Origin: Pseudoalteromonas sp. A25
GTDB taxonomy: Bacteria; Pseudomonadota; Gammaproteobacteria; Enterobacterales; Alteromonadaceae
DNA length: 64,000 nt
Reading direction: 5' to 3'
Assembly: GCF_009176705.1 (NCBI RefSeq)
Contig: NZ_AP021846.1
Location: forward strand, 2,698,001 to 2,762,000
The first letter of the stretch is position 1. Each line of letters opens with the position of its first letter. A program made the translations under genes and the position numbers. The notes under the pieces are model-generated. The model did not search any database. It was not told where the DNA came from and saw nothing but the letters and a program-made list of their open reading frames with translations. Below are positions 9,481 through 19,612 of this stretch, in pieces.

Positions 9481-10038
9481 TTAGATTTCCATCAACTCAG
9501 CTTCTTTCGCGCTCAATTGTGTGTCCATTTCTTTAACAAACTTATCTGTTAGCTTTTGAATTTCATCTTCTGCTTGACGTGCTTCGTCTTCTGAAATCTC
9601 TTTATCTTTTAATAAAGATTTAATATCACCATTGGCATCACGACGAATGTTGCGAACCGCAACACGACCACTCTCCACTTCACCACGTACAATTTTGATA
9701 AGGTCTTTACGACGCTCTTCTGTAAGTGGAGGAAGAGGTACACGAATAATTGTACCCGCAGACATTGGGTTTAAGCCTAAGTCTGAAGACATAATCGCTT
9801 TTTCTACAGCTTGTGCCAAAGACTTATCAAATACACTGATTGTCAGCGTACGTGCATCTTCAGTTGATACATTGGCCACTTGGTTAAGTGGTGTATCTGC
9901 ACCGTAGTAAGAGACAGTAATACCATCTAAAAGAGCTGGGTGAGCACGGCCAGTACGGATCTTAGATAATTGGCTAGCAAGTGCTGCTACGCTTTTTTGC
10001 ATGCGCTCCTGCGCATCTTTTTTAATATCGTTAATCAC
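9481..10038 (-). CDS. frr: Ribosome recycling factor
   Basis: Splits the post-termination ribosome together with EF-G. The 185 residues are the standard length. The N-terminal helix ([20 protein letters not shown]), the [16 protein letters not shown] segment and the C-terminal helix region with KFVKEMD and AKEAELMEI are all characteristic. It lies 23 bases after pyrH, the usual order pyrH-frr. Confidence 0.97.
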   Translation of the reverse strand: MINDIKKDAQERMQKSVAALASQLSKIRTGRAHPALLDGITVSYYGADTPLNQVANVSTEDARTLTISVFDKSLAQAVEKAIMSSDLGLNPMSAGTIIRVPLPPLTEERRKDLIKIVRGEVESGRVAVRNIRRDANGDIKSLLKDKEISEDEARQAEDEIQKLTDKFVKEMDTQLSAKEAELMEI

Positions 10039-10061
10039 AATTCAATCCTAGTCTTAACTGA

Positions 10062-10799
10062 TTATTCCGAGGCTGCAGAAGAAATCAAAGTACCCTCTTC
10101 TTCGCCCATTATCACGCGTTTTAAGGCGCCTGGTTTGTTCATGTTAAATACGCTTAATGGCATATCATGGTCACGGGCTAGCGTAAATGCCGCTAAGTCC
10201 ATTACCTTTAATTCTTTTTCTATAATCTCATTATACGTCAAATGACGATAAAGTGTGGCTTCAGGGTTCTTGACAGGGTCATCGCTGAACACGCCGTCCA
10301 CTTTGGTTGCTTTAATTACAGTATCGGCTTCAATTTCAATACCACGCAAACACGCTGCTGAGTCAGTGGTAAAAAATGGGTTACCAGTACCTGCTGAGAA
10401 GATCACCACGCGGCCTGATTTTAATAAACTGATTGCTTCTGCCCAGTTGTAAGCGTCACACACCCCATTAAGTGGAATGGCAGACATTAAACGACAGTTT
10501 ACAAACGCACGGTGCAACGCATCTCGCATAGCAAGGCCATTCATAACAGTTGCTAGCATGCCCATATGGTCACCAACAACGCGGTTCATTCCCGCCTCTG
10601 CAAGTGAACCGCCGCGCAAGAAGTTACCACCACCGATAACTAAACCCACTTCTACGTCGAGCTCTACAAGTTCTTTGATTTCTTGTGCCATGCGATCCAA
10701 CACTTTTGGATCGATACCAAAGCCTTCATCTCCCATTAAAGCTTCACCGCTTAATTTAAGAAGAACGCGTCTAAAAACAGGTTTTCGATTGATAGTCAT
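10062..10799 (-). CDS. pyrH: UMP kinase PyrH
   Basis: Phosphorylates UMP to UDP in pyrimidine nucleotide synthesis; an amino acid kinase family hexamer regulated by GTP and UTP. The product is 245 residues. [23 protein letters not shown], the central [10 protein letters not shown] and the [13 protein letters not shown] segment are family motifs. The start is Met at 10799, giving [11 protein letters not shown] with GGA upstream. The open frame extends 19 codons further but into a leader that includes the tsf terminator. Confidence 0.96.
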   Translation of the reverse strand: MTINRKPVFRRVLLKLSGEALMGDEGFGIDPKVLDRMAQEIKELVELDVEVGLVIGGGNFLRGGSLAEAGMNRVVGDHMGMLATVMNGLAMRDALHRAFVNCRLMSAIPLNGVCDAYNWAEAISLLKSGRVVIFSAGTGNPFFTTDSAACLRGIEIEADTVIKATKVDGVFSDDPVKNPEATLYRHLTYNEIIEKELKVMDLAAFTLARDHDMPLSVFNMNKPGALKRVIMGEEEGTLISSAASE

Positions 10800-10830
10800 A
10801 TTTTCCGGGCCATTTGTGAAAGTGAGATAA

Positions 10831-10873
10831 AAAATAACCGCGCTTATGATATTCATAAATGCGCGGCTATTTT
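10831..10873 (-). terminator. Terminator-like hairpin downstream of tsf
   Basis: Arms of 13 bases (10831-10843 and 10861-10873) with an inner short stem in the loop. On the minus-strand transcript the arms start with A-rich and end with U-rich bases, and the one odd pair is G-U. It should end rpsB-tsf transcripts. The proposed pyrH promoter overlaps its upstream arm, so transcripts starting there would lack that arm. Confidence 0.7.
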
Positions 10874-10897
10874 AAAGAATTTTCAGCATCGAAGCAA
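10869..10897 (-). promoter_or_regulatory. Candidate sigma-70 promoter for pyrH-frr
   Basis: On the minus strand: -35 TTGCTT (10897-10892), 17-base spacer, -10 TAAAAT (10874-10869), followed by GC-rich bases typical of stringently controlled promoters. Position and spacing are seen; activity is inferred. Confidence 0.5.
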
Positions 10898-10971
10898 AAG
10901 CAAATCAACAATTACCCTTGGAGTCACTCCTAGGATAAATCTGCGGTGTTTACTTTTGCGACTGAACAAAC

Positions 10972-11823
10972 TTATTCGCCTTTTGCAGCAGCGATTTGTG
11001 CAGCAACTTCTGCAGCGAAGTCTTCTTCTTTCTTCTCGATACCTTCACCAACTTCTAAACGTACGAAGTTAGATACTGTAGCGCCTTTTTCTTTAAGAAT
11101 TTCGCCAACAGTTTTCTTAGGTTCCATGATGAAAGCTTGACCAGTAAGAGAAACCTCACCAGTGAACTTCTTCATACGGCCAACAACCATTTTCTCAGCG
11201 ATTTCAGCAGGCTTACCTTCGTTCATCGCGATGTCGATCTGTACCGCTTTCTCTTTTTCTACTACATCAGCAGGTACGTCTTCTGGGTTTACGTACTCAG
11301 GCTTAGACGCAGCTACGTGCATTGCAACGTGCTTAAGTGTTTCTTCGTCAGCTTCACCTGCAACAACAACACCAATACGCTCACCGTGACGGTAAGTAGC
11401 AAGGTTTGCACCATCGATGTACTCAACGCGACGAACGTTGATGTTTTCACCGATTTTAGCAACTAGTGCAACACGCGCTTCTTCAAACTGTGCTTGTAGG
11501 TCTGCAATCGTTGTTTTAGATGCAGCAGCAACGTCTAGTACAGAGTTAGCGAACGCTAGGAAGTTTTCGTCTTTAGCAACGAAGTCAGTCTGACAGTTAA
11601 CTTCTAATAGTGCAGCGAAACCTTCGCCTTCTTTGATAAGGATTGTACCTTCAGCAGCGATGTTACCCGCTTTTTTAGCAGCCTTTGCAGCACCGCTCTT
11701 ACGCATGTTTTCAATCGCCAGCTCAATGTCACCATTGGTTTCAGTTAGCGCTTTTTTACAATCCATCATGCCAGCGCCAGTACGCTCGCGTAATTCTTTT
11801 ACTAGGGCAGCAGTTACAGCCAT
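10972..11823 (-). CDS. tsf: Translation elongation factor Ts
   Basis: Guanine nucleotide exchange factor for EF-Tu. The 283-residue protein has the N-terminal UBA-like domain with [15 protein letters not shown], and the TDFV motif at 79-82 that inserts into EF-Tu. It is the second gene of the rpsB-tsf operon, separated from rpsB by a perfect hairpin. Strong codon bias fits high expression. Confidence 0.98.
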   Translation of the reverse strand: MAVTAALVKELRERTGAGMMDCKKALTETNGDIELAIENMRKSGAAKAAKKAGNIAAEGTILIKEGEGFAALLEVNCQTDFVAKDENFLAFANSVLDVAAASKTTIADLQAQFEEARVALVAKIGENINVRRVEYIDGANLATYRHGERIGVVVAGEADEETLKHVAMHVAASKPEYVNPEDVPADVVEKEKAVQIDIAMNEGKPAEIAEKMVVGRMKKFTGEVSLTGQAFIMEPKKTVGEILKEKGATVSNFVRLEVGEGIEKKEEDFAAEVAAQIAAAKGE

Positions 11824-11883
11824 TAGAATATCCTCAAATATGAATTCTGTTTTAGGGAAGCGGAATAACCGCTCTTCAAGAAT

Positions 11884-11918
11884 ATCAAGTCTTCATCTCA
11901 TTAAGATGAAGACTTGAT
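11884..11918 (-). other. Perfect 15-bp hairpin between rpsB and tsf
   Basis: Arms 11884-11898 and 11904-11918 pair perfectly around a 5-base loop (CATTA on the plus strand). No U-run follows on the minus strand, so this is not a standard terminator. It may stabilise the 3' end of the rpsB message or set the rpsB to tsf ratio (inference). Confidence 0.7.
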
Positions 11919-11927
11919 GACAGCTAA

Positions 11928-12656
11928 TTACTCAGCTTCTACGAAATCGTCGTTTTCTGCTTGAGCAACGATGTTGCTTTCACGACCTTCAGTGATAGCA
12001 GTCGCTACAGCGCCAGTGTAAAGCTGGATAGCACGGATAGCATCGTCGTTACCAGGGATGATGTAGTCAACACCATCTGGGTTCGAGTTAGTATCAACTA
12101 CAGATACTACTGGAATACCTAGGTTGTTAGCTTCGCGGATTGCGATGTGCTCGTGGTCAGCGTCGATAACGAAGATAGCGTCAGGAAGACCGCCCATATC
12201 TTTGATACCACCAAGGCTCTTTTCAAGCTTTTCCATTTCACGAGTTAGCATTAACGCTTCTTTTTTAGTCAGCTTCTCGAAAGTACCGTCTTGGCTTTGA
12301 GCTTCAAGGTCTTTAAGACGCTTGATTGATTGACGAACTGTTTTCCAGTTAGTCAACATACCACCTAACCAACGGTGATTTACGAAGTACTGATCACTTT
12401 GAAGAGCTGCTTCTTTAACTGCTTCGCTTGCAGCGCGCTTAGTACCTACGAAAAGAATTTTACCTTTGTTAGATGCTGTGTTCTGTAAGAACTTAAGTGC
12501 ATCGTTGAACATTGGAACTGTTTTTTCAAGGTTGATGATATGTACACGGTTACGAGCGCCGAAGATGAAAGGCTTCATCTTAGGATTCCAGTAACGAGCT
12601 TGGTGACCGAAGTGAACACCTGCTTGAAGCATATCGCGCATTGAAACGTTTGCCAT
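11928..12656 (-). CDS. rpsB: 30S ribosomal protein S2
   Basis: Small-subunit protein bound between head and body, needed for S1 docking. The 242 residues include the S2 signatures [14 protein letters not shown] near the N-terminus and the central [19 protein letters not shown] stretch. The acidic C-terminal tail ([10 protein letters not shown]) is typical. In gammaproteobacteria S2 represses its own mRNA through the leader; a leader of about 175 bases is available here. Confidence 0.98.
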   Translation of the reverse strand: MANVSMRDMLQAGVHFGHQARYWNPKMKPFIFGARNRVHIINLEKTVPMFNDALKFLQNTASNKGKILFVGTKRAASEAVKEAALQSDQYFVNHRWLGGMLTNWKTVRQSIKRLKDLEAQSQDGTFEKLTKKEALMLTREMEKLEKSLGGIKDMGGLPDAIFVIDADHEHIAIREANNLGIPVVSVVDTNSNPDGVDYIIPGNDDAIRAIQLYTGAVATAITEGRESNIVAQAENDDFVEAE

Positions 12657-12837
12657 TTTAAATTTCCTCTAATAGTTTAGGGTTAAGCCTCCACATATCC
12701 CATAGCACCAACATGCTTAGCGTTTTACCAAGACATGCACCCAAGTGTATGTGTCGATATGTGTGTGTGTTAATATGAATGTGTTTATCTTAACTACAAA
12801 CAACCTCGTAAGATTTATTTGTAAAAAGACGGCGCGC
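12657..12837 (-). promoter_or_regulatory. 5' leader of rpsB, possible S2 autoregulatory element
   Basis: From the predicted start site near 12831 to the rpsB ATG, about 175 untranslated bases include a TG-rich stretch (12752-12784). Conserved rpsB leaders in gammaproteobacteria bind S2. I did not resolve the RNA fold here, so the assignment rests on position and family knowledge. Confidence 0.4.
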
Positions 12838-12866
12838 TTTATACCATATAAAAGAGCGTAACTCAA
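12838..12866 (-). promoter_or_regulatory. rpsB-tsf promoter with stringent-type discriminator
   Basis: On the minus strand: -35 TTGAGT (12866-12861), exactly 17 bases, -10 TATAAA (12843-12838), then GCGCGCCG. A GC-rich discriminator after the -10 is the hallmark of promoters inhibited by ppGpp and DksA, as expected for ribosomal protein genes. Confidence 0.7.
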
Positions 12867-12924
12867 CGATAAGTACAAAATTTGTGCGTTGTTGCTAACT
12901 TAAAAATATCGACTTGGAGTCTCA

Positions 12925-13710
12925 ATGAGTGCAGTGATTAAAACCCCTGAAGAAATCGAAAAGATGCGTGTTGCCGGGCGTTTAGCCGCAGAAGTATTAG
13001 AAATGATTGGGCCATATGTAAAGCCTGGGGTCACTACAGATGAGCTAAATACAATTTGTCACGATTATATTGTGAATGAACAAAATGCGATACCCGCGCC
13101 GCTTAATTACCATGGCTTTCCAAAGTCAATTTGTACGTCGGTAAACCATGTTATTTGTCATGGTATTCCAAACGACAAACCACTTAAAGAAGGCGACATT
13201 ATTAATATCGATGTCACAGTGATTAAAGATGGCTACCACGGCGACACCTCAAAAATGTTTTATGTTGGCACACCAACCATTCAAGGTAAGCGTCTAAGTG
13301 AAATTACCCAAGAAAGCCTTTATCTTGCAATTAAGATGGTAAAACCAGGCGTGCGCTTAGGTGATATTGGCGCCGCGATCCAAACATTTGCTGAAGGGTT
13401 TAATTACTCGATCGTACGCGAATATTGCGGCCACGGTATTGGTAAAGAATTCCACGAAGAGCCGCAAGTGATGCACTACGGCAAACCAGGCACTGGTGAA
13501 GTGTTAAAAGCAGGCATGTGTTTAACTATTGAACCTATGGTCAACGCAGGAAAACGCCAATGCAAGCTGTTAAAAGACGACTGGACTGTTGTTACTAAAG
13601 ACCGTAGTCTATCTGCCCAATGGGAGCATACATTACTGGTCACTGACAACGGCGTAGAGATTTTAACTCTACGTAGCGATGAAACCATTGACCGAGTGAT
13701 AGAACACTAG
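12925..13710 (+). CDS. map: Methionine aminopeptidase, type I
   Basis: Removes the initiator Met from nascent proteins. The product is 261 residues with the pita-bread fold ligands all present: His79 (substrate side), Asp96, Asp107, His170, Glu203 and Glu234. The motif EYCGHGIGKEFHEEPQ is diagnostic. TTGGAGT lies just upstream of the ATG. Divergent from rpsB, as in E. coli. Confidence 0.98.
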   Translation: MSAVIKTPEEIEKMRVAGRLAAEVLEMIGPYVKPGVTTDELNTICHDYIVNEQNAIPAPLNYHGFPKSICTSVNHVICHGIPNDKPLKEGDIINIDVTVIKDGYHGDTSKMFYVGTPTIQGKRLSEITQESLYLAIKMVKPGVRLGDIGAAIQTFAEGFNYSIVREYCGHGIGKEFHEEPQVMHYGKPGTGEVLKAGMCLTIEPMVNAGKRQCKLLKDDWTVVTKDRSLSAQWEHTLLVTDNGVEILTLRSDETIDRVIEH

Positions 13711-13719
13711 GAGCCTTAG

Positions 13720-16338
13720 GTGGCACTGCCTAACAAAGTAAAAAAGCTGCTCGACACTTCCGAGCAGCTTGCTGATTATAAAGATTGTTCGGCTTATTTT
13801 TATAAATGGCTGAACAACGAATTTTCTAAACAACCTGTTCGTAACTTGATCAATGCTCGCGCCGAGTTCATCGACCGCTTGCTCATTAAGCTTTTCAACG
13901 ATACCGAACTAGCGCTTTTTCCTGAAATCGCACTAATCGCGATAGGCGGGTATGGTCGAGGGGAGCTTCACCCCTATTCCGACATCGATTTTTTATTGCT
14001 TGTCGAAACCCCACCCAATGAGCAACTACAAAGCAATATCGAAGCATTTGTAACCATGTTGTGGGATCTTAACCTTGAAATTGGCCATAGCGTTAGAACA
14101 CACGAACAAGTACTCGAACAAAAAAAACAAGATGTTCACTTTACTACCAGCCTATTAGAAAGCCGTTTGATATGTGGTAACCACATTGAATTTGAGCGCT
14201 TGAAAAGCCACATCGTAGAAACGCCAATTTGGCGATCTGATGAGTTTTTTATTGCCAAAGTAGATGAACAAAAAGTACGGCATAAAAAGTGCCATGGTAC
14301 AGCCTATAACCTTGAGCCAAATATCAAAGAAAACCCTGGTGGGCTGCGAGATTTACAAACTATTTTTTGGGTTGCTAAAAAGCATTTTCATGCCGAAACT
14401 CTTGAAGAGCTTATCAGTCACGGTTATTTAACCCATGAAGAATATCAAGAACTTTTAGAGTGCATTGAGAATTTATGGAATATTCGTTTTGCATTGCACT
14501 TGGCAGCAGGTCGTAGCGAAAACCGGTTGCTGTTTGATCACCAACCTAACGCAGCTGAATTACTCGGTTTTGGTGCTGAAGGCAAAGCTTCAGTTGAGCG
14601 CATGATGAAACGTTTATTTAGGATCATGAGTCGCGTGCGCGAAATGAACCAAATGTTGCTTTCTTACTTTGAGCAAAGCATTTTGCCCGATCATGCTGCA
14701 CAAGCAGTCGTTCCACTTGATAGAAACTTTGAGCGTGTTGGGAATAAAATTCGCGTTAAAAATCCGTCAGTCTTCTTTCGCCGTGAGCAATTATTTGTGT
14801 TGTTTGAGCACATCGCCGACAACCCAGAAATCGTTAATATCGACCCGAATACAATTCGCACCATGCGCCAAGTTCGTCGTCGTTTGTTAGGCGACTTACA
14901 AGACTATGCCGGTTGTCGAGATGCTTTCCTGCGCTTGCTTAAGCACCCGAATGGCATGGGCAGAGCATTTACCTTAATGCACAAACACGGCTTGATTGCA
15001 GCTTACCTACCACAATGGCGTAATATCTTTGGACAGATGCAGTTTGACTTGTTTCATGCTTACACCGTGGATGAGCATACGCACAAGTTAATCAACAATA
15101 TTTATAAGTATTTTGATAAAACTCAGCCAAGCGATTTTCCAATTTGTAGCGAAATCGTCACCCGTATGGACAAGCCTGAGCTATTGTATTTGGCAGCGAT
15201 ATTTCATGACATTGCCAAAGGCCGAGGTGGTGACCACTCTGAACTTGGCGCCGTGGATGCGCTTGCCTTTTGTAAAATGCATGGCTTTACGACGTCTGAC
15301 TCACGCTTAGTTGCATGGCTGGTAAAAAGCCATTTATTGATGTCTGTCACAGCTCAGCGCAAAGATATTAATGACCCTGAGGTGATTAATGAATTTGCCA
15401 GCCAAGTAAAAAATGAGCGCCAACTCGACTACTTATATTGCCTCACCGTGGCGGATATTCGCGCGACTAACGACAACCTGTGGAACGATTGGAAAAATAC
15501 GCTTTTACGAGAGCTCTATCTACATGCACAAAGAGCACTGCGTTTAGGTCTAGAAAATCCCATGGACATGCGTGACCAAATTCGCGATAAAAAGCGTCAA
15601 GCCAAGCAACGCCTTATCAACAAAGGCTACGAAGAAGAGTTCATAGACTTAAGTTGGGCGCGCTTTAAAGCTAACTACTTTACGGCTTTTAGTGAGCAAC
15701 AGATCTCTTGGCATAGTGAACACTTACTTAAGTCAAAAGATTTAAGTCAAGCAAGTGTCGTGGTCAGCGAAAAACCCATGCATGGCGGAACACAAGTGTT
15801 TGTGTATAGCCCTTACGAAGCAACATTATTTACCAAGCTGGTGAGCGTGATTGGCTCTAAAAAAGCGCAAATACAACACGCACAAGTGATGACCACCAAA
15901 GATGGCTATGTAGTGTTTAGCTTTGTAATTTTGGAAGTAAGCGGCAACCCTGTAGCCAGCGCGCGCGCCGACTCAATTCGCAAAGGCATTGAAGCTGTAT
16001 TAGACGACCCTAAGAAAAAAATACGCTTGAAAAAGAACCGCTCTCAGCGCTTTAAAGACTTCAATATCAAGCCTAAAATTATTGTTCGTCCACACGCTTG
16101 CAGCGATAGAAACTTAATCGAAATTCAAGCGATAGATATTCCAGGTTTACTCACAAAAATTGCCGAAGTTTTTCAAGCAAACTCACTGCATATTCACGCT
16201 GCACGAATTACAACGGTAGGCGAGCGCGCAGAGGACTTCTTTGTGGTATCAGATGAAAATTATCACGCTTTAAGCGAAGAGCACAAAGCAGAATTACACC
16301 GTGATTTAATGAAAAAATTAAACGCTGAATCAGAATAA
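13720..16338 (+). CDS. glnD: Bifunctional PII uridylyltransferase / uridylyl-removing enzyme GlnD
   Basis: Glutamine sensor of the nitrogen regulatory cascade; uridylylates and deuridylylates PII. The 872-residue protein has the nucleotidyltransferase motif [15 protein letters not shown] with Asp88 and Asp90. An HD hydrolase domain with [16 protein letters not shown] lies near residue 495, and two C-terminal ACT domains bind glutamine. The start is GTG at 13720, with TAGGAG overlapping the map stop codon as its ribosome site, so map and glnD form a transcription unit. Confidence 0.97.
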   Translation: MALPNKVKKLLDTSEQLADYKDCSAYFYKWLNNEFSKQPVRNLINARAEFIDRLLIKLFNDTELALFPEIALIAIGGYGRGELHPYSDIDFLLLVETPPNEQLQSNIEAFVTMLWDLNLEIGHSVRTHEQVLEQKKQDVHFTTSLLESRLICGNHIEFERLKSHIVETPIWRSDEFFIAKVDEQKVRHKKCHGTAYNLEPNIKENPGGLRDLQTIFWVAKKHFHAETLEELISHGYLTHEEYQELLECIENLWNIRFALHLAAGRSENRLLFDHQPNAAELLGFGAEGKASVERMMKRLFRIMSRVREMNQMLLSYFEQSILPDHAAQAVVPLDRNFERVGNKIRVKNPSVFFRREQLFVLFEHIADNPEIVNIDPNTIRTMRQVRRRLLGDLQDYAGCRDAFLRLLKHPNGMGRAFTLMHKHGLIAAYLPQWRNIFGQMQFDLFHAYTVDEHTHKLINNIYKYFDKTQPSDFPICSEIVTRMDKPELLYLAAIFHDIAKGRGGDHSELGAVDALAFCKMHGFTTSDSRLVAWLVKSHLLMSVTAQRKDINDPEVINEFASQVKNERQLDYLYCLTVADIRATNDNLWNDWKNTLLRELYLHAQRALRLGLENPMDMRDQIRDKKRQAKQRLINKGYEEEFIDLSWARFKANYFTAFSEQQISWHSEHLLKSKDLSQASVVVSEKPMHGGTQVFVYSPYEATLFTKLVSVIGSKKAQIQHAQVMTTKDGYVVFSFVILEVSGNPVASARADSIRKGIEAVLDDPKKKIRLKKNRSQRFKDFNIKPKIIVRPHACSDRNLIEIQAIDIPGLLTKIAEVFQANSLHIHAARITTVGERAEDFFVVSDENYHALSEEHKAELHRDLMKKLNAESE

Positions 16339-16349
16339 AAGAGGACATC

Positions 16350-17177
16350 ATGTCAGATCTAAAATTAATCATTGAACAAGCGTGGGAAGAGCGCGACAGT
16401 ATTTCACCTTCAAGTGTTTCAGAGCCAGTAAAAAGCACCATAATCCAAGTACTCGACTTGTTAGACTCTGGCGCTGCTCGCGTTGCAGAGAAGATCAGCG
16501 GAGAATGGGTTGTTCACCAATGGTTAAAAAAAGCAGTATTGCTATCGTTTCGTATTCGCGACAACCAACCTATGCATGATGGTGTTAGCCAATACTTCGA
16601 CAAAGTACCGCTAAAATTTAGTGACTATACCCCTGAGCAGTTTCAACAAGGCGGCATGCGTGTTGTACCAAATGCGGTTGCGCGTCAAGGCAGCTTCGTT
16701 GGCAAGAATGTGGTTTTGATGCCCTCTTACGTTAACATTGGTGCTTACGTTGACGAAGGCACCATGGTCGACACATGGGCCACTGTTGGCTCGTGCGCGC
16801 AAATTGGCAAGAATGTACACCTATCGGGCGGTGTGGGCATAGGAGGCGTACTAGAGCCACTACAAGCCAATCCAACTATCATTGAAGATAATTGTTTTAT
16901 CGGCGCTCGCTCTGAGATTGTTGAAGGGGTGATTGTTGAAGAAGGCGCGGTGATCTCGATGGGCGTGTATATCTCGCAAAGCACCCGAATCTATGACCGT
17001 GAAACGGGTGAAACACACTACGGACGCGTGCCAGCCGGTGCGGTTGTTGTTCCGGGTTCTCTACCAAGTAAAGACGGTTCGCACAGTTTGTATGCTGCAA
17101 TTATCGTTAAAAAGGTAGACCAACAAACCCGCGAAAAAGTGGGGATCAATGCCCTACTTCGCTCTATTGACGAATAA
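16350..17177 (+). CDS. dapD: Tetrahydrodipicolinate N-succinyltransferase DapD
   Basis: Succinylates tetrahydrodipicolinate in the lysine and meso-diaminopimelate pathway, so it also feeds peptidoglycan. The 275 residues comprise an N-terminal helical domain followed by a left-handed beta-helix ([48 protein letters not shown] turns). It lies 11 bases after glnD, with GAGG before the ATG. The map-glnD-dapD order is common in gammaproteobacteria. Confidence 0.97.
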   Translation: MSDLKLIIEQAWEERDSISPSSVSEPVKSTIIQVLDLLDSGAARVAEKISGEWVVHQWLKKAVLLSFRIRDNQPMHDGVSQYFDKVPLKFSDYTPEQFQQGGMRVVPNAVARQGSFVGKNVVLMPSYVNIGAYVDEGTMVDTWATVGSCAQIGKNVHLSGGVGIGGVLEPLQANPTIIEDNCFIGARSEIVEGVIVEEGAVISMGVYISQSTRIYDRETGETHYGRVPAGAVVVPGSLPSKDGSHSLYAAIIVKKVDQQTREKVGINALLRSIDE

Positions 17178-17194
17178 GCTAGGCTGCTTTAAAT

Positions 17195-17213
17195 GGGAGC
17201 TGTTTCAGCTCCC
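17195..17213. terminator. Hairpin between convergent dapD and the pterin reductase gene
   Basis: Seven-base arms (17195-17201 and 17207-17213, GGGAGCT/AGCTCCC) with a 5-base loop, in a 57-base gap between convergent genes. There is no good U-run on either strand, so it is a weak bidirectional terminator at best. Confidence 0.4.
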
Positions 17214-17234
17214 TAAAATACTTTAAAAGCCAAT

Positions 17235-17978
17235 CTATAACCCTTTACCGCCATCAACATTAAGCACCTGCCCTGTCACATAATCAGCATCAAATGCAAG
17301 AAAGTAAGCGGCTTTTGCGATATCTTCAGGCGCACCTTGTTTGTTCATCGGGATCTGTTTCAGATGCTGTGCTTTTTCTGGTTCACTCAACGGGCACTTC
17401 GACGGCCACAGGATATTACCCGGCGCAATTGCATTTGCTCTGATATGCGGTGCTAACTCCTTTGCTAGCGATTTTGTAACACTGGCAAGCCCAGCTTTAG
17501 CTGCGCAATACAGCATATGCTCTCTAAGTGGCGATTGAGCATAGATATCAAGCATATTAATAATGCAACCCTCTGTCTTTTTTAACTGTGCTGCCAGCGC
17601 CTGAACTAACAAAGCTGGCATTATTAAATTACTGTGCAATAGATTTTCAGCATCGCTTGTACAAGTAGAGCCAATTGGCGTTGGAAAAAAGCTAGAGGCA
17701 TTGTTTATAAGAACATCTATGGTCCCCCAAACTTTGCAGACTTGAGCCGCAAAGTGATGATAATCACTGTCAGACTCGAAAATACCATGTACAGCAACAG
17801 CGCTATTTGCTCTGCGCTTATTCAAACGCGCTTCTAGCTCTAGGGCATCACACTTTGAATGCTGATAATGAATAACAACATTACATCCACGTGTGTGAAA
17901 ATACTCACATAAATATGCACCAATGCGTTTAGCCGCGCCGGTAACAACCACCACTTTCACAAGATCAGCTTGTTCCAC
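17235..17978 (-). CDS. Short-chain reductase, probable pterin reductase (FolM/PTR1-like)
   Basis: NADPH-dependent SDR of 247 residues. The cofactor motif is TGAAKRIG (13-20), with an Arg at the second-last position as in FolM and PTR1 pteridine reductases rather than the usual TGxxxGIG. NNASSFFPTPIG (92-103) and LDIYAQSPLREHMLYCAAKAG, with Tyr157 and Lys161, are also typical of that subgroup. It lies on the same strand as phhA and phhB, the pterin-using phenylalanine hydroxylase pair. The likely role is reducing dihydromonapterin or dihydrobiopterin to supply PhhA. Substrate is inferred from motif and context. A terminator and a repeat lie between it and phhB, so it may be a separate transcript. 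Confidence 0.8.
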   Translation of the reverse strand: MEQADLVKVVVVTGAAKRIGAYLCEYFHTRGCNVVIHYQHSKCDALELEARLNKRRANSAVAVHGIFESDSDYHHFAAQVCKVWGTIDVLINNASSFFPTPIGSTCTSDAENLLHSNLIMPALLVQALAAQLKKTEGCIINMLDIYAQSPLREHMLYCAAKAGLASVTKSLAKELAPHIRANAIAPGNILWPSKCPLSEPEKAQHLKQIPMNKQGAPEDIAKAAYFLAFDADYVTGQVLNVDGGKGL

Positions 17979-18011
17979 TATAAAACCTTTCAGTAAACTG
18001 CTAAGACATTT

Positions 18012-18173
18012 ATACCAATTTTATTAATACATTGATCATTCTAGCGAGCTAAATAACTCATTAACTGCGTTAAATATTTCTCATGTAGAATAACTACATA
18101 GCGAAATATTTGCCTTGTTACTAAGCCATTTATCTGTCGCAATATCTGATCACCAATTTAATGCTATTGGTAT
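18012..18173 (+). repeat. 162-bp dispersed palindrome-ended repeat, copy 1
   Basis: Begins ATACCAAT and ends ATTGGTAT (inverted ends). Inside is a hairpin with AAATATTTC/GAAATATTT and ATGTAG/CTACAT arms. It differs from copy 2 (57601-57762, reverse orientation) at one position in 162, and copy 3 (62144-62270) is an internally deleted version. No coding capacity. It looks like a miniature inverted-repeat element. Confidence 0.9.
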
Positions 18174-18215
18174 TATTCAACTCAACAGACTATCAGTCAC
18201 GCCGTAAACGGCAAT

Positions 18216-18240
18216 AAAAAAGGGCCTCAATTGAGGCCCT
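18216..18240 (-). terminator. Terminator downstream of phhB
   Basis: A perfect 20-base palindrome (18221-18240, arms AGGGCCTCAA/TTGAGGCCCT), followed on the minus strand by U-rich bases (18220-18212). Strong rho-independent terminator for phhA-phhB. Confidence 0.9.
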
Positions 18241-18258
18241 CTTCATCAAACTTAATGT

Positions 18259-18603
18259 TTACAGCGCAGCAAATACATCATCGGTTTTCGCTGCACAAAC
18301 AAAATCATTTTTGTGCAAACCTTTGATTGAGTGGCTCCACCAAGTCACTGTTACTTTACCCCATTCGGTAAGTAAACCTGGGTGATGACCTTCTTCTTCA
18401 GCCATAGCACCCACTTTGTTTGTGAACTCAAGTGCTTGTTTAAAGTTTTTGAACTTAAATACACGCTCAAGCTGCATAATACCGTCACGTACCTCAGGCA
18501 CCCAATCTGGAATTTGCTTGATCAGTACCGCTAACTCTTCATCTGACACTTTAGGCGCATCAGCACGACACGCTTCACATTTTTGTGCACTTAAATCAGA
18601 CAT
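18259..18603 (-). CDS. phhB: Pterin-4a-carbinolamine dehydratase PhhB
   Basis: Dehydrates the 4a-hydroxypterin formed by phenylalanine hydroxylase so that the cofactor can be recycled. The product is 114 residues. The active-site motif EEGHHPGL (His73, His74) is present, with the typical [20 protein letters not shown]-terminus. It lies 11 bases after phhA. Confidence 0.96.
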   Translation of the reverse strand: MSDLSAQKCEACRADAPKVSDEELAVLIKQIPDWVPEVRDGIMQLERVFKFKNFKQALEFTNKVGAMAEEEGHHPGLLTEWGKVTVTWWSHSIKGLHKNDFVCAAKTDDVFAAL

Positions 18604-18614
18604 TCAATAAATCC

Positions 18615-19412
18615 TTAACTTGCTAATTTTTCTTTAGGGGGAAATTTTGGCTCAAATAAGCCTAACTCTTTTGCTTTTTCAACCAACGACATGATATCCA
18701 TTTGTGAAATATCAAACAAATCATGGATTGAGTTTATGGTGTAGTATACTGGCTGCATAATATCAATACGATAAGGTGTACGCAGCACATCAAGTACTTT
18801 TAATGGTGAAATATCAGGCTTATCAGTGTAAACGTATTGTGTTTCGCCAGGACTCGATAAAATACCACCGCCATAAATACGTAAACCGTCTTTAGTTTGC
18901 ATTAAACCAAACTCAACTGTAAACCAGTACAAACGAGCAAGGTACACACGGTCTTTTTTCGCAGCGGCTAAGCCTAGCTGACCATATTTGTGCGTAAACT
19001 CTGCAAAGTCTGGGTTAGTTAGCATTGCACAGTGGCCAAAAATTTCATGAAAAATATCTGGCTCTTGCAAATAATCAAACTCTTCACGTGAGCGAATAAA
19101 CGTCGCTACTGGGAACTGCTTATTTGCTAATAAACGGAAAAACTCATCAAAATCTATCAAAGCTGGTACTGGCGCAACTTGCCAACCTGTTTCTTTACCT
19201 AGCACTTCATTTAGTTCGTGTAGCTGCGGGATTCTGTCTTGTGGTAGGTTAATTTTTTTCAAGCCATCCATGTATTCATCGCAAGCTTTGCCCTCAATAC
19301 ACTTTAGCTGACGAGCCACTAGCTCTGACCAAATTTTATTTTCTTCATCGCTCCACGCAATGATGCCATTCGCATCAGGTTGCTTAGAAGTATATTTGCT
19401 TGATTTAGCCAT
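18615..19412 (-). CDS. phhA: Phenylalanine-4-hydroxylase PhhA
   Basis: Iron and tetrahydropterin-dependent enzyme converting phenylalanine to tyrosine. The 265-residue bacterial form lacks the regulatory ACT domain. The iron ligands are His122 and His127 (HEIFGH) and Glu167 (FTVEFG). The preceding substrate-site stretch PDIFHEIFGHCAMLTNPDFAEF is conserved. It is followed closely by phhB. A TyrR/PhhR-type box lies about 200 bases upstream, so regulation by aromatic amino acids is likely. Confidence 0.97.
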   Translation of the reverse strand: MAKSSKYTSKQPDANGIIAWSDEENKIWSELVARQLKCIEGKACDEYMDGLKKINLPQDRIPQLHELNEVLGKETGWQVAPVPALIDFDEFFRLLANKQFPVATFIRSREEFDYLQEPDIFHEIFGHCAMLTNPDFAEFTHKYGQLGLAAAKKDRVYLARLYWFTVEFGLMQTKDGLRIYGGGILSSPGETQYVYTDKPDISPLKVLDVLRTPYRIDIMQPVYYTINSIHDLFDISQMDIMSLVEKAKELGLFEPKFPPKEKLAS

Positions 19413-19434
19413 TTTAACCTTCTTATTACATCGT

Positions 19435-19450
19435 CGATCTATGTAGATCG
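19435..19450. promoter_or_regulatory. Palindrome CGATCTA-TG-TAGATCG in the phhA leader
   Basis: Seven-base arms around TG, 22-37 bases upstream of the phhA ATG. It could be a DNA-binding site or a small mRNA hairpin near the ribosome site. Function unknown. Confidence 0.4.
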
Positions 19451-19579
19451 CACTTCAACTTGTGATCTAGATACTAAGTAAAAGTTAGGAAAAGTTTAAT
19501 AGGTAGTCCAAACAATGCACTTTGAAGAAAGGGTAAAAACGTACAGTTTTAATTACAATTTTGTACTTTAAAATAAACA

Positions 19580-19596
19580 CCCGCCAAATTGGCGGG
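19580..19596 (-). terminator. Terminator downstream of methionine gamma-lyase
   Basis: Arms CCCGCCAA/TTGGCGGG around one base. On the minus strand it is followed by TGTTTATTTT. It sits 35-51 bases after the lyase stop and should insulate phhA from it. Confidence 0.75.
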
Positions 19597-19612
19597 ATGC
19601 AAGGAGTTTTAA

